From NCBI GenBank assembly GCA_963825405.1, contig CAWGTB010000003.1:1488001-1552000 (forward strand): 64,000 nt of DNA. Reading direction: 5' to 3'. The stretch comes from JACPNO01 sp963825405. Its GTDB lineage: Bacteria; Acidobacteriota; Terriglobia; Bryobacterales; Bryobacteraceae. Shown here in pieces: positions 55,476-64,000 of the stretch. The position numbers were made by a program, and so were the translations under genes. Each line of letters opens with the position of its first letter. Position 1 is the first letter of the stretch. Below the pieces are notes generated by a model, which was given only the letters and a program-made list of their open reading frames with translations, did no database searches and was not told the origin of the DNA.

Positions 55476-56575
55476 AGGCTCGCTCGCGCTGCTTGCCGCT
55501 CGCGTTCGAGCACGATGAGGTCGAACGCATGCAGCAGTTCTTCGCGCTTTGAATAAGGGCCGGGCGTATACGCGCGCGACTGAATTCCGGCCTGGCCCAG
55601 TTCGACGATTCCCCAATCCTGGCGGTTGGTCTCGTCCCAAAATTGGATCGCGTCCTCTGCCTGGAAGTTCGGCCGGGCCAGTTCCGCCGGATGAAAATAC
55701 CAGTCGCAGAGGATGCGCGTGTGGTCGACCGCCTGCGGCCACAGCGTGTGGACCATCATGTAGTCGGGATGAAGGCTGAGCAGCAGATTGGGGTAGACGA
55801 CGTAATAGCAGACTCTCCTGCGCTCGCTCTCGCCGAGTCCCGGCAGATACTCACGCCGCCGCTTGCCATCGATGCTCATGGTCTCGGCGCCGCCGCGAAA
55901 TCCCATGGCGCCTCCGATGTAAGTCGGCTGCGGCGTCTCGTTATCGGCGCCCAGATAATCGGTCAGACGATTCAACGCCGGATGAAGCAGAGGGCAGTGC
56001 AGGCACTCGTTGTAGTTGGAAACGATCAGCTTCCAGTTGGCTTTCACTTCGTACACGATGCGTTTGTGCAGCCGCAATTCCTGCATGCGCCACGGTGCGA
56101 ATTTCTGCGGAAGATCGGCAAGCTGCTCGGCCAACGGCGCCGGATTCGCTCCCAAATAAATGAAGACGTGGCCATCCCAGACGCCCGTGACCACTTCGTG
56201 CAGGGGATAGTCGGCGGGCGTAAATTCAGCCTCATCCATGTGCGGCGCTCCCAGCAGGCGGCCGTCAAGTCCGTAGGTCCATCCGTGATAAGGGCACTGA
56301 ATACGCGCCCCGACATTGCCTTCCGCGGCTGAGCACAGACGCGTGCCGCGGTGCCGGCAGACGTTGTAGAAGGCGCGCACGGAATTGGCGGAATGGCGCA
56401 CCACGATAATGCTTTCACCGGCAACATCACGCAGAAAATAATCGCCCGGGTTAGGGATGGCGTCGGCGCGTCCGGCGCAAATCCAGCTCTGGCAATAGAA
56501 GCTTTCGATCTCCTGGCGGAATATTTCCTTGCTAGTGTAGTAGCGCGCCGGCAGAGTTTTGTAGCTGGTTTCCAC
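55472..56575 (-). CDS. Rieske non-heme iron oxygenase, large (alpha) subunit
   Basis: 367 residues. Rieske motif CRHRGTRLCSA and CPYHGWTYGLDG (C-x-H...C-x-x-H). The mononuclear iron site has NWKLIVSNYNECLHCPLLHP (Glu, His, His) and the later Asp in the FWDETNRQDWGI segment. It dihydroxylates an aromatic ring or demethylates a quaternary amine/choline-like compound, with a ferredoxin/reductase encoded elsewhere. The substrate cannot be told. Confidence 0.9.
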   Translation of the reverse strand: METSYKTLPARYYTSKEIFRQEIESFYCQSWICAGRADAIPNPGDYFLRDVAGESIIVVRHSANSVRAFYNVCRHRGTRLCSAAEGNVGARIQCPYHGWTYGLDGRLLGAPHMDEAEFTPADYPLHEVVTGVWDGHVFIYLGANPAPLAEQLADLPQKFAPWRMQELRLHKRIVYEVKANWKLIVSNYNECLHCPLLHPALNRLTDYLGADNETPQPTYIGGAMGFRGGAETMSIDGKRRREYLPGLGESERRRVCYYVVYPNLLLSLHPDYMMVHTLWPQAVDHTRILCDWYFHPAELARPNFQAEDAIQFWDETNRQDWGIVELGQAGIQSRAYTPGPYSKREELLHAFDLIVLERERQAARASL

Positions 56576-57002
56576 TTGGATTCCAGGTTACACTACCGAT
56601 CCGCTACGCTGGAGCGATGGCCCACGTGACGTCTCGGGTCCCTTCAGTCAGAAGAGCCGCTCTCGTTGCATGCGTTGGAGCGTCTTGGATCCCGTAGCAT
56701 CCTTGTGGAATTCGGCGCCAAGCCTGATCGCGCCCATGTCGACTCACCCCGAGGCGAGATGGTGGCTCATTCCCGAGATTCTCGTGGTGTTTCTCTTCAC
56801 CCCGATCTTGCCGGTGTTCTACTTCGCGTTGTATCGCAACATAGGATCCCTTCGCATCTCTAGAGGCCACCGGATGATTGGCGCCCGGCGCGGCGATCGT
56901 TCTCGGTATCGGTGTGGCAACGTGGGTGCCGGGGTGGATCAGATCACCAGGCCCTTTTTTGACAATTTTGAAGACGGTCGACTGGCGAACCGGTGGCTCC
57001 GG
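56576..57002. other. Mostly non-coding or degenerate stretch
   Basis: Contains a hydrophobic frame from about 56736 (STHPEARWWLIPEILVVFLF, PILPVFYFALYRNIG) that could be a small membrane protein of about 45 residues, without clear ribosome-binding site. I do not call a gene. Nothing else recognisable. Confidence 0.35.
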
Positions 57003-57545
57003 CGTCTTGACAGTCGTGGGGGACGCCAGGACGAGGCCACAAACATCACATTCACCACGACAATCTTGCCAGGCACTGAACTGATTATTGAGAGCCAGGG
57101 GCCGGACGCCACGCTGAGCACGGGATCGGCGCAGTTGTTCTCCGACGGGGGGGACCGGATTCCTGATTTTCCGCTATGTTCCCTCCGGGCAGGAAGCGTC
57201 CGTTCCGCTGCAAATGGGAACGGCCGGCTCTCATGTGCTCCCCTTCGACGAGACTACGGGACTCACGACTGGCATCGCGTTGGCGAACGTTGCAGCGGCG
57301 AACGCGCCCATCGCGATGGTCATTCACGACGATAAGGGCGCGATCCTGGTCACCGATACCATCACTCTGAACCCACAAGGAAATATGTCGTTCGTGCTGC
57401 CTTAATGCGGTGCAGCAAAAACGCGGGACCGTTGTATTCCAAACCCCTGCCGGCGGCCAGATCGGTGCCATCGCGATCCGGGCAACCGCGGCGGGCGCTT
57501 ACACGACCATACCTCCATCAACCGAGAAGGGCGGCTTGAGACCAG
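57003..57545 (+). pseudogene. Broken secreted protein with Solibacter-type C-terminal beta domain
   Basis: Three frame segments read as one protein. First TNITFTTTILPGTELIIESQ, then (after a run of seven G near 57150) GFLIFRYVPSGQEASVPLQM, then SHVLPFDETTGLTTGIALAN, IAMVIHDDKGAILVTDTITL and, after a break near 57402, KRGTVVFQTPAGGQIGAIAI, RATAAGAYTTIPP. The ending (G-G-Q-I-x-x-x-x-I-R-A-T...T-T-I-P) is common to secreted Solibacter proteins. At least two frame breaks and no start found upstream; true pseudogene or indel errors at homopolymers. Confidence 0.55.
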
Positions 57546-57590
57546 GGTGCTGGCTTGCGCGAGCCAGCCCGCGGCGGTATCATTCCGCGC

Positions 57591-58724
57591 ATGAATCCCG
57601 AGTCCGCTTCTGCTGCCAAGAAATATTGGTGGGCCGCGGCCATCGCGGTGCCGCTGCTGGTCGCCGTTATTGGAATCGTTCCGTCTTTGCGAAAGAAAGA
57701 CACGGCGGCCATCAACATCAATCAGGATTCGCACAACCTGAGCTTTCAGCAAATCAACGTCATTGAAGGCGAATACCGGCAGAAAACCGGCCAGCCATTA
57801 CCGCCCGAGGTGCAGCAGCAGATTGAACAGGCGCTGCTGCTGGTCAAACAGGAACGCTATGGAGACGGCATCCCGCTGCTGCGCGCGGCCGCCGAAAAGG
57901 CTGCCGTGCCCGCGGTGCTGGCGGACCTGGGACACGCACTTGCCTTAGCGGGGAAGCCGACCGAAGCCGAGAACGCTTACAGTCAAGCAGCCGCCGCAGA
58001 CCCATCCAACCAGCAGGTGAAGGAAGGCCGGCAATTCCTTGCCAAACTCACCGGCAACAACACGATCTTCAACGCGGCTGAAATTCCCATGCAGAAGACC
58101 ATCGCCGCGATGGTGCCCGATGGCGGCACGAATTTTTTCAAATTCACCGCGCCCTCCGGTCCGCGGGATCACCTGCGTGCGCGCCTGGAAAATCGTTCCC
58201 CCAGCCTGGGTCTCGGGCTCGCTGTAAATGACGCGGAGAAAGCGCCAATCGGTGGAACATCCGGCGCCGGCGCGGCCAACCTTGTTTACGAATTCTCAGC
58301 GACTCCCGGCGCGATTCATTACCTGCAGGTAAGCCCTCACTATAGCGGAGGCGGAGCGTACACGCTCATCGTGGAACCAACCCATAGCTTCGACGCCTTC
58401 GAGCCCAATGACACGATACTCACGGCCAAGGACATACCCACTGGAAGCGCGGTTGAGGCCAACATCATGGACGAGGGCGACACGGATTTCTACCGCTTCC
58501 ACGCGCGCGGTGCCAAAACGCTAATCGTGGTCGACAACCGCTCCCCCACGCTCGGCATCACCTTACGTGTGATGGACGCCGACAAGGCGCCTGTCGGCGA
58601 ACGATCGGGTGCGATCGCCGCCAACGTTCGCTATGAGTTCGACAGCAAGCCAGACGGCATTTATCATCTCCAGATTTCGCCGCATTACAGCCCCGGCGGT
58701 AAGTACGCCATCACCATTCAGTAG
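57591..58724 (+). CDS. Membrane-anchored TPR protein with two PPC-like domains
   Basis: 377 residues from ATG 57591 (MNPESASAAKKYWWAAAIAV). A TM helix (WWAAAIAVPLLVAVIGIVPS) is followed by a TPR-like helix pair (EQALLLVKQERYGDGIPLLR, and VLADLGHALALAGKPTEAEN). Then two tandem PPC (pre-peptidase C-terminal) repeats: FKFTAPSGPRDHLRARLENR...YLQVSPHYSGGGAYTL and FYRFHARGAKTLIVVDNRSP...YHLQISPHYSPGGKYAI, which are near duplicates. It could anchor or organise periplasmic complexes. It lies 18 bases ahead of the M1 peptidase gene. Confidence 0.72.
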   Translation: MNPESASAAKKYWWAAAIAVPLLVAVIGIVPSLRKKDTAAININQDSHNLSFQQINVIEGEYRQKTGQPLPPEVQQQIEQALLLVKQERYGDGIPLLRAAAEKAAVPAVLADLGHALALAGKPTEAENAYSQAAAADPSNQQVKEGRQFLAKLTGNNTIFNAAEIPMQKTIAAMVPDGGTNFFKFTAPSGPRDHLRARLENRSPSLGLGLAVNDAEKAPIGGTSGAGAANLVYEFSATPGAIHYLQVSPHYSGGGAYTLIVEPTHSFDAFEPNDTILTAKDIPTGSAVEANIMDEGDTDFYRFHARGAKTLIVVDNRSPTLGITLRVMDADKAPVGERSGAIAANVRYEFDSKPDGIYHLQISPHYSPGGKYAITIQ

Positions 58725-58742
58725 CGAGCTTATAATTGCAGG

Positions 58743-60770
58743 GTGTTATCCGCCTCGGCAATCTTTCGCGCAGCGCTTTTCCTGCTGCTGATTTTTCGGC
58801 TTCATGGCGCCGATCCTGCGCCGCCGCAGTTTCAACTGCCTGAATCCGCCCGTCCGCAAAAGTATGCGATCGAGTTGACTATTGATCCGAGTCAGGAATC
58901 TTTTCAGGGCATCGCCACCATCGACCTCCAACTCAGCGAGCGCGTGCCTTTCGTTTGGCTCAATGGAACCGGCATCACCGTACAGAAGGCTTTCCTGCGC
59001 GCTAGCGGCCAAACCATCCCCGCACGCGTTGTTTATGCGCGCGATGAGTTCATCGGATTCGCACTCGACCAGCCCGCCGGCCCCGGCCCGGCGCAACTGG
59101 AAATTCACTATCAAGCTGCGCTCAGCGACAAGTCCACCGTTGGCGCCTACCGCAGAAAGTCGGAAGGCGAGTGGTATGTGTTCACCACCTTCACCGCCAT
59201 TGAAGCGCGCCGCGCGTTCCCGTGCTTCGATGAGCCGCGCTACAAAACGCCGTGGCAGCTCACCCTGCACGTGAAGCAGGAGCACACGGCCCTCACCAAC
59301 ACACAGCCCGCGACCGAGGACAACGAGCCGGGCGGCATGAAGAAGATCACGTTCGCGCCTACAGCACTACTGCCATCCGAGCTGATTGCTTTCGCCGTGG
59401 GCCCGTTTGAAATTGTCGATGCCGGACGGGCAGGGAAGAATCAGACGCCGGTAAGAATCATCACGCCGCGAGGCCGTGCCGCTGAGGCGGCCTACGCGCG
59501 CATCGCAGCTCCAGAACTGTTGGCGCGCCTCGAAGAATATACCGGCATTCCCTATCCGTTCGGCAAGCTGGACCACATCGCGCTGCTCGAAGGCGCGTTC
59601 GGCGCGGTGGAAAATCCCGGTCTCATCACTTACCAGCAGCGCACTCTTCTCGCCAAGGCCGAGCAGGACACTGCGGACCGCCAGCGCGGCCTGCGCGGAA
59701 CGATGGCCCACGAACTCGCCCACCAGTGGTTCGGCAATCTGGTCACGATGTCCACCTGGCAGGACGTCTGGCTGAGCGAAGGCTTCGCCACCTGGCTCGG
59801 AAGCAAGATCGCCGATCAGGACCAGCCGGAAATTCGCCGCAAAGTTTTCGCGGCCGCCTCACGCGACCGCATCATGGCCGCCGACGCTCCCGGCAACGCG
59901 CGTCCAGTACGCCTGGCGTTTTCTTCCCGCGAAGGAATGCGTGACGTCTACAACCGCCTGGTTTACGAAAAAGGTGCGAACGTTTTACGCACGCTCGAAG
60001 GCTGGATCGGCGAGGAGCCGTTCCGCCAGGCCATGCACGCCTATCTCACAGCGAACGCTTTCGAAAACGCCACAACCGATGAGTTGGCCGCGGCCATCCG
60101 CGAATCGACCGGACGCGATGTAGGCGCCATCATGAGTGGCCTTCTGGATCAACCCGGAGCGCCCGTAATCACAGCGGAGCTGCAGTGCCTCAATCAGACG
60201 CCGCGCGTGGTGTTGCGGCAGCAGCGCTACCTGCCGCTGGGCGCAACCGTTGAACCACCGCGCTGGCGCCTGCCAGTTTGCATCACTGCCGAAGGCGGCT
60301 CGCGAAAATGCGCTGTGCTGGAAAACCAGCAGGCCGAAATTGCGCTGGATGATCTCACTGCCTGCCCAGCCTGGATTTTTCCCAACGCCGGCGCAACCGG
60401 CTACTATCGCAGCGAGCTCAGCGCGCAGCTTCTGGATGCGCTAGTCCAGCACGGCTTCGACCACCTCACCGCGGCAGAGCGGGTAACGGCGGTTCTGGAT
60501 ATGAACGCGCTGGTTCGCAATGGCCATATCCCGGCCGCGCAGGCGCTGAAGCTGCTGCCGAAGCTGGCGCGCGACGCCGAGCCACAAGTCGTTTTAGCCG
60601 CGGTAAGCCTGGCGCATTCCCTCGCGGCAATTGTTCCGCCGGCCCTGGGACCGAAGTACGACGAGTTCGTGCGCGCCACCTTCGGCGCGATACCGCCTGC
60701 GAAGCCGGAAGAGATCGAGCTACTGCGAAACGCTCAGGAAAAGAGCGTAACGGAATTTCTCAGCAAGTAA
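58743..60770 (+). CDS. M1-family zinc aminopeptidase
   Basis: 675 residues from GTG 58743 with a signal peptide (AIFRAALFLLLIFRLHGADP). M1 landmarks: GAVENPGLITYQQR for GAMEN, then HELAHQWFGNLVTMSTWQDV, WLSEGFATWLG (HExxHx18E) and MSGLLDQPGAPVI. Substrate-binding Tyr in the VYEKGANVLRTLEGW stretch. It removes N-terminal residues from peptides in the periplasm. Close behind the TPR/PPC protein gene. Confidence 0.93.
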   Translation: MLSASAIFRAALFLLLIFRLHGADPAPPQFQLPESARPQKYAIELTIDPSQESFQGIATIDLQLSERVPFVWLNGTGITVQKAFLRASGQTIPARVVYARDEFIGFALDQPAGPGPAQLEIHYQAALSDKSTVGAYRRKSEGEWYVFTTFTAIEARRAFPCFDEPRYKTPWQLTLHVKQEHTALTNTQPATEDNEPGGMKKITFAPTALLPSELIAFAVGPFEIVDAGRAGKNQTPVRIITPRGRAAEAAYARIAAPELLARLEEYTGIPYPFGKLDHIALLEGAFGAVENPGLITYQQRTLLAKAEQDTADRQRGLRGTMAHELAHQWFGNLVTMSTWQDVWLSEGFATWLGSKIADQDQPEIRRKVFAAASRDRIMAADAPGNARPVRLAFSSREGMRDVYNRLVYEKGANVLRTLEGWIGEEPFRQAMHAYLTANAFENATTDELAAAIRESTGRDVGAIMSGLLDQPGAPVITAELQCLNQTPRVVLRQQRYLPLGATVEPPRWRLPVCITAEGGSRKCAVLENQQAEIALDDLTACPAWIFPNAGATGYYRSELSAQLLDALVQHGFDHLTAAERVTAVLDMNALVRNGHIPAAQALKLLPKLARDAEPQVVLAAVSLAHSLAAIVPPALGPKYDEFVRATFGAIPPAKPEEIELLRNAQEKSVTEFLSK

Positions 60771-60774
60771 GCCG

Positions 60775-61785
60775 TCACTTCTTGACGTACTTCTTGAGCG
60801 CCTTGTTGCCGACCTCGGCCCCGTAAATGTTGCCCATGGCGTCGGCGGCGATTCCTTCGGCGCCGCTGGTGAAGGAGTGATCCGGGTCCGGCTCCGGATC
60901 AGGAATGAACGCCGTCACCACGCCGGTCTTGGCGCTACCCACGCGGATGCCGCGCTTCCAGCCCGGATGATGGCCATAGCCATTCGCGTCCTTGGATTCG
61001 GAATCCGATACATAAATGACGTCGTTCTTGTCGATGAAAATTCCACTCGGCCGGCTGAACTGCGTCCATTGCTCCAAGAATTTTCCATCCTGATCGAAAA
61101 TCTGAATCCGGTTGTTGGTGCGATCGCCGACGAACAAGCGTCCGCGCGAATCGAAAGCCAGCGCATGCGGTCCGTTGAACTCGCCGGGCGCGGTGCCAGG
61201 CTTACCCCAGGTCTTGATGAATTTGCCGTCTTTGTTGAATTTCATAATGCGCATATTCGACGGCGGGTCGTGCCCATCGGCGACAAAGATATCCCCATTC
61301 GGCGCCACCGCAACATCGGACGGCGAATAGAATTCGTCCAGGGCATTGCCCGGCACGCCCGGCTTGCCCAGCGTCATCAGCACCTTGCCTTCCGGACTGA
61401 ATTTGATGGCCACGTGCCCCTTGCCGGCCTTACCCGGAGCGTCCGTAATCCAGATGTTGCCGTCTGGGTCAATGCAAATGCCGTGCGGAAACGCGAACAT
61501 TCCCTCGCCGAAACTTTTGATCAGTTTGCCGTTGGGATCGAACTCGAGGATGGGCGCGTCGGGCCGGTCGACGCAGCTATTGCGTCGACAGCGCTCGCCC
61601 ACCCAGATGTTGCCGTTGCGATCCACATCCACGGCGCTGGTCGATCCCCAGGTCCGGCCCTCCGGAAGCTTGGCCCAGTTCTCGATGGTGCGATAGGGAT
61701 TAGGCTGGCTATTGGGCTGATCGTCCGCCCTCAGGGGAAAAATCGCCACCGCCGCAAGGATGGCCACCGCAAGCATGTATTTCAT
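60775..61785 (-). CDS. Secreted NHL-repeat beta-propeller protein
   Basis: 336 residues from ATG 61785 (MKYMLAVAILAAVAIFPLRA is the signal peptide). Six-bladed NHL propeller: SAVDVDRNGNIWVGERC, GEGMFAFPHGICIDPDGNIW, DEFYSPSDVAVAPNGDIFVA, GPHALAFDSRGRLFVGDRTN and RPSGIFIDKNDVIYVSDSES. Resembles peptidyl-alpha-hydroxyglycine lyase-like or SMP-30-like secreted propellers; catalytic role unproven. Confidence 0.85.
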   Translation of the reverse strand: MKYMLAVAILAAVAIFPLRADDQPNSQPNPYRTIENWAKLPEGRTWGSTSAVDVDRNGNIWVGERCRRNSCVDRPDAPILEFDPNGKLIKSFGEGMFAFPHGICIDPDGNIWITDAPGKAGKGHVAIKFSPEGKVLMTLGKPGVPGNALDEFYSPSDVAVAPNGDIFVADGHDPPSNMRIMKFNKDGKFIKTWGKPGTAPGEFNGPHALAFDSRGRLFVGDRTNNRIQIFDQDGKFLEQWTQFSRPSGIFIDKNDVIYVSDSESKDANGYGHHPGWKRGIRVGSAKTGVVTAFIPDPEPDPDHSFTSGAEGIAADAMGNIYGAEVGNKALKKYVKK

Positions 61786-61854
61786 GAGTAAGAGTATATT
61801 CCACGCGGCTTTGGCCGTGCCGCCCGACGTTCTTTGATAAGCTTTGTGGATATT

Positions 61855-62625
61855 ATGAGGCTCTCGCAACTTCACATTGGTTACGTACTGGCGGCTTCCA
61901 CGTTGATGTCCGCCTCTGCCGCTGACTTTAACGGAGTCTGGAAACTCAAGGCGGGAGGCGGCGGTCTGCAAGACGCCACCATGGTCATCGAGCGGACCGG
62001 CGATGAAGTACGCCAACGAACGATCGGCATGCGTGGCGGCGTAGAACAGCGCTCCGAGTTCAAATACAAAACGGGCGGCGAAAGCATCAATGATTTCCGC
62101 GGCACGCCCATGAAAAGCGAAACCAAGCTCGAAGCCAACACCATCGAGATCCACTCGCAGGCCAAGACCTCGCGCGGGGAGTATCTGGCGACAGAGATGT
62201 GGAAGCTATCGTCGGACGGAAATACGATGGTCATCCAGATTCATTCGGATATGGCAGGACGCGGCAATGATTCGAGCGCCGTCTACGAGCGCGCTCCTGC
62301 TTCGGCCGCGGCGGTCTTCGATCGGCCCGAACAGAAAGCCGGCGCCGCTTACAAGAACATTCAGATTCTTAAGGATGTTCCGGTTTCGAATTTCATCCCG
62401 GTCATGCGGCAATTCGCCGGCGCACTGGGCGTCGAGTGCGAGCATTGCCACGTCGCCACCGATTTCGCCAGCGAAGAGAAGCCCGCCAAGGCCACCGCGC
62501 GCAAGATGCTGCTCATGGCCGGGGCCATCAATAAGGATCATTTCGGCGGACAAGGCGCGGTGAGTTGTTATACCTGCCATCGCGGGCAAACTAAGCCGGC
62601 GACCGCTCCACCAGCCGCTCAGTAA
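61855..62625 (+). CDS. Secreted cytochrome c with N-terminal beta domain (PRC-cytochrome-like)
   Basis: 256 residues. Signal peptide HIGYVLAASTLMSASAA. Residues about 25-140 form a lipocalin-like beta-barrel (DFNGVWKLKAGGGGLQDATM, KLEANTIEIHSQAKTSRGEY). The C-terminal part is a two-heme domain as in photosynthetic reaction centre cytochromes: YKNIQILKDVPVSNFIPVMR, CEHCHVATDFASEEKPAKAT, and GAVSCYTCHRGQTKPA (two CxxCH). Such proteins are abundant in Acidobacteria; electron transfer in the periplasm is likely. The stop overlaps the E1 gene stop, convergent. Confidence 0.88.
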   Translation: MRLSQLHIGYVLAASTLMSASAADFNGVWKLKAGGGGLQDATMVIERTGDEVRQRTIGMRGGVEQRSEFKYKTGGESINDFRGTPMKSETKLEANTIEIHSQAKTSRGEYLATEMWKLSSDGNTMVIQIHSDMAGRGNDSSAVYERAPASAAAVFDRPEQKAGAAYKNIQILKDVPVSNFIPVMRQFAGALGVECEHCHVATDFASEEKPAKATARKMLLMAGAINKDHFGGQGAVSCYTCHRGQTKPATAPPAAQ

Positions 62626-64000
62626 GCCAACAGTTTTTCGGCTTCGCGTGCCAGGTCTTCCACCTGCGGCAGAATCGCGGCTTCAAGCTGCGGATGATAT
62701 GCCACCCAGGTATCGAGCGCGCCCACGCGCCGCACCGGCGCATCCAACTTGTCGAAAAGCTCATCAGCCACTCGGGCGGCAATCTCCGCGCCGTAGCCCC
62801 ACGAGACAGTGTCTTCGTGCGCCACCAGCACGCGGTTGGTTTTCTCCACCGACGCACGGATGGTTTCCCAATCGTAAGGCGCGAGCGAGCGCAGGTCGAT
62901 TACCTCGATGGTCTGGTCCGGATTCTTGCGCTCGACCTGCACCGCTGCCTGCAGCGCTTTCTGCACCACGGCGCCATACGTCACGATGGTCAGCGATGCG
63001 CCGGTCTTGACCACTTTGGCGCTGCCGAACGGGATCATGTAGTCCTCGCCTGGATACGGCGAACGGTTGTAAGGCTCGCGGTACAGGCGCTTGTGCTCGA
63101 GAAACAAGACCGGATCGTCGCAGCGAATGGCCGTGCGCAGCAGGCCGCAGGCGTCGAGCGCGTTGGACGGCATCACAACGCGCAGCCCGGGCGTGTGGGT
63201 GAACATCACTTCGCCGCACTGGCTGTGATAAATGGCTCCGCCGCTGAGGTAGCCGCCGATCGGAACGCGCAGCACGAGCGGCGCCGAGAAGCCGCCATTG
63301 GAACGCCATCGCAAAGTAGCTAACTCATCCCGAATCTGCATCATGGCGGTCCAGATGTAATCGAAAAATTGAATCTCGACCACCGGCTTCAGGCCACGCG
63401 TGGCGAGCCCGATGGCCCGGCCTACGATGGCCGCTTCCGCCAGCGGCGAATTAAAGCAGCGGCGCGTGCCGAACTCGGTTTGCAGCCCGTGCGTGACTTT
63501 GAAAACGCCGCCTTTGCCCTTCACTTCGGTGCGGTTTTCTTCGATGGTGTAGTCGGCCACGTCCTCGCCGAAAACCAGAATGTCCGGGTTGCGCCGCATC
63601 TCTTCGCGCAGGGTCGAGTTGATGAGATCGACCATGGTCTTGGGCGCGCCCGTGAGTTCGGCCTCGTGATCGAATTCGGCCGAAGTGGGATCGACGCTCC
63701 CCGAATACAGGTTGATCATCGCCGAATCGCGCGCCGGTCCTTCCTGCTGCAGGGCCCGCTGGGATGCCTCCTGCACTTCCTGTTCGACTTCTTCCACGAT
63801 GCGATGCGAGCGCCGCGCGGTCCAGTATTCCCTCATCCAGCAAATAGCGCGGAAACACTACCAGCGGATCGCGCGCGGCTTCGGCTTCCCGCTCGGCCGC
63901 GGTCTTGTACAGATTTTCGTCGTCGGAAAGCGAATGCGAGTAAAGCCGCACGCAGTGCGCGTGCACCAGCGCCGGCCCTTCGCCGCGGCGGACATAATCC
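62619..64000 (-). CDS. Fused alpha/beta E1 component of a 2-oxo acid (branched-chain type) dehydrogenase, frame broken once, runs off the window
   Basis: The beta part (62619 to about 63790) has the E1-beta landmarks VDLINSTLREEMRRNPDILV, FGEDVADYTIEENRTEVKGK, RCFNSPLAEAAIVGRAIGLA and VVMPSNALDACGLLRTAI. Upstream in another frame (HAHCVRLYSHSLSDDENLYK) is the end of E1-alpha. One base near 63800 joins ALASHRIVEEVEQEVQEA. So it is a natural alpha-beta fusion, as in some 2-oxo acid dehydrogenases. Thiamine-diphosphate dependent; decarboxylates 2-oxo acids (branched-chain or pyruvate). N-terminus outside the window. Confidence 0.88.

Noticed and set aside
56736..57335. A 200-codon frame in the degenerate stretch
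   Set aside because: Only its first 45 residues look like protein (hydrophobic); the rest runs across the pseudogene in the wrong frame.

Overview
The window looks like a chromosomal segment of an acidobacterium, probably of the Solibacter/Bryobacter type. The inference rests on high G+C, an ABC 'MacB-like' permease with a cytoplasmic N-terminal extension directly behind a PadR regulator, many small secreted proteins, two-heme reaction-centre-type cytochrome c, M1/M3/M49-like peptidases, a Tat-exported Gfo/Idh/MocA oxidoreductase, and a Tes/MJ0619-like radical SAM protein. No taxonomic marker such as rRNA is present, so this is inference.

Layout. 1-8.2 kb: end of a repeat-type secreted protein, Tes-like radical SAM enzyme, KirBac-type K+ channel, prepilin peptidase, two glycosyltransferases, site-2 protease, HU. 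8.2-12.8 kb: flavin reductase, M3 oligopeptidase, small secreted protein, amino acid permease. 12.8-14.5 kb: accessory island with a DUF1801 relic and a TIR-domain protein. 14.5-17.5 kb: redoxin, SDR, GalU, ferredoxin. 17.6-21.8 kb: accessory secreted/hypothetical genes. 21.8-26.8 kb: QueD, DinG-like helicase, VOC protein, Der GTPase. 26.8-30.9 kb: accessory region with three tiny peptide genes and an IS630-type transposase. 30.9-38.2 kb: housekeeping run Tig-ClpX-Lon-EngB-Rho, with no clpP between tig and clpX. 38.2-49.2 kb: PadR/permease, DUF302, SelA, VOC, methyltransferase, paired membrane proteins, EF-P. 49.2-52.2 kb: DsbD-N, TlpA, HExxH protein, DUF6027-like, and a MerB-like gene with an in-frame UGA. 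52.2-64 kb: M49-like peptidase, oxidoreductase, Rieske oxygenase, degenerate stretch, TPR/PPC protein, M1 aminopeptidase, NHL protein, cytochrome c, fused E1 alpha/beta dehydrogenase running off the end.

Two systems stand out. (1) Three 29-35-residue peptides share the leader MK(I/T)KT-x-(V/L)-KAG. Each lies exactly 26 bases behind the -12 GC of a sigma-54 (-24/-12) promoter, and each has an upstream operator in which CTATCCG elements repeat with exactly 21-bp spacing. A fourth, decayed copy seems to lie beside the transposase. This looks like a sigma-54/enhancer-controlled small-peptide regulon of unknown function. (2) The MerB-like gene at 51.2-51.9 kb carries UGA where MerB has its catalytic Cys159, followed by a good bacterial SECIS-like hairpin. 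A selA gene lies 8 kb away, so a selenocysteine organomercurial-lyase-like enzyme is predicted.

Caution: at least ten otherwise conserved genes are broken by single-base frame changes, which suggests indel errors in the assembly rather than mass decay. I report them as single genes with the approximate break.
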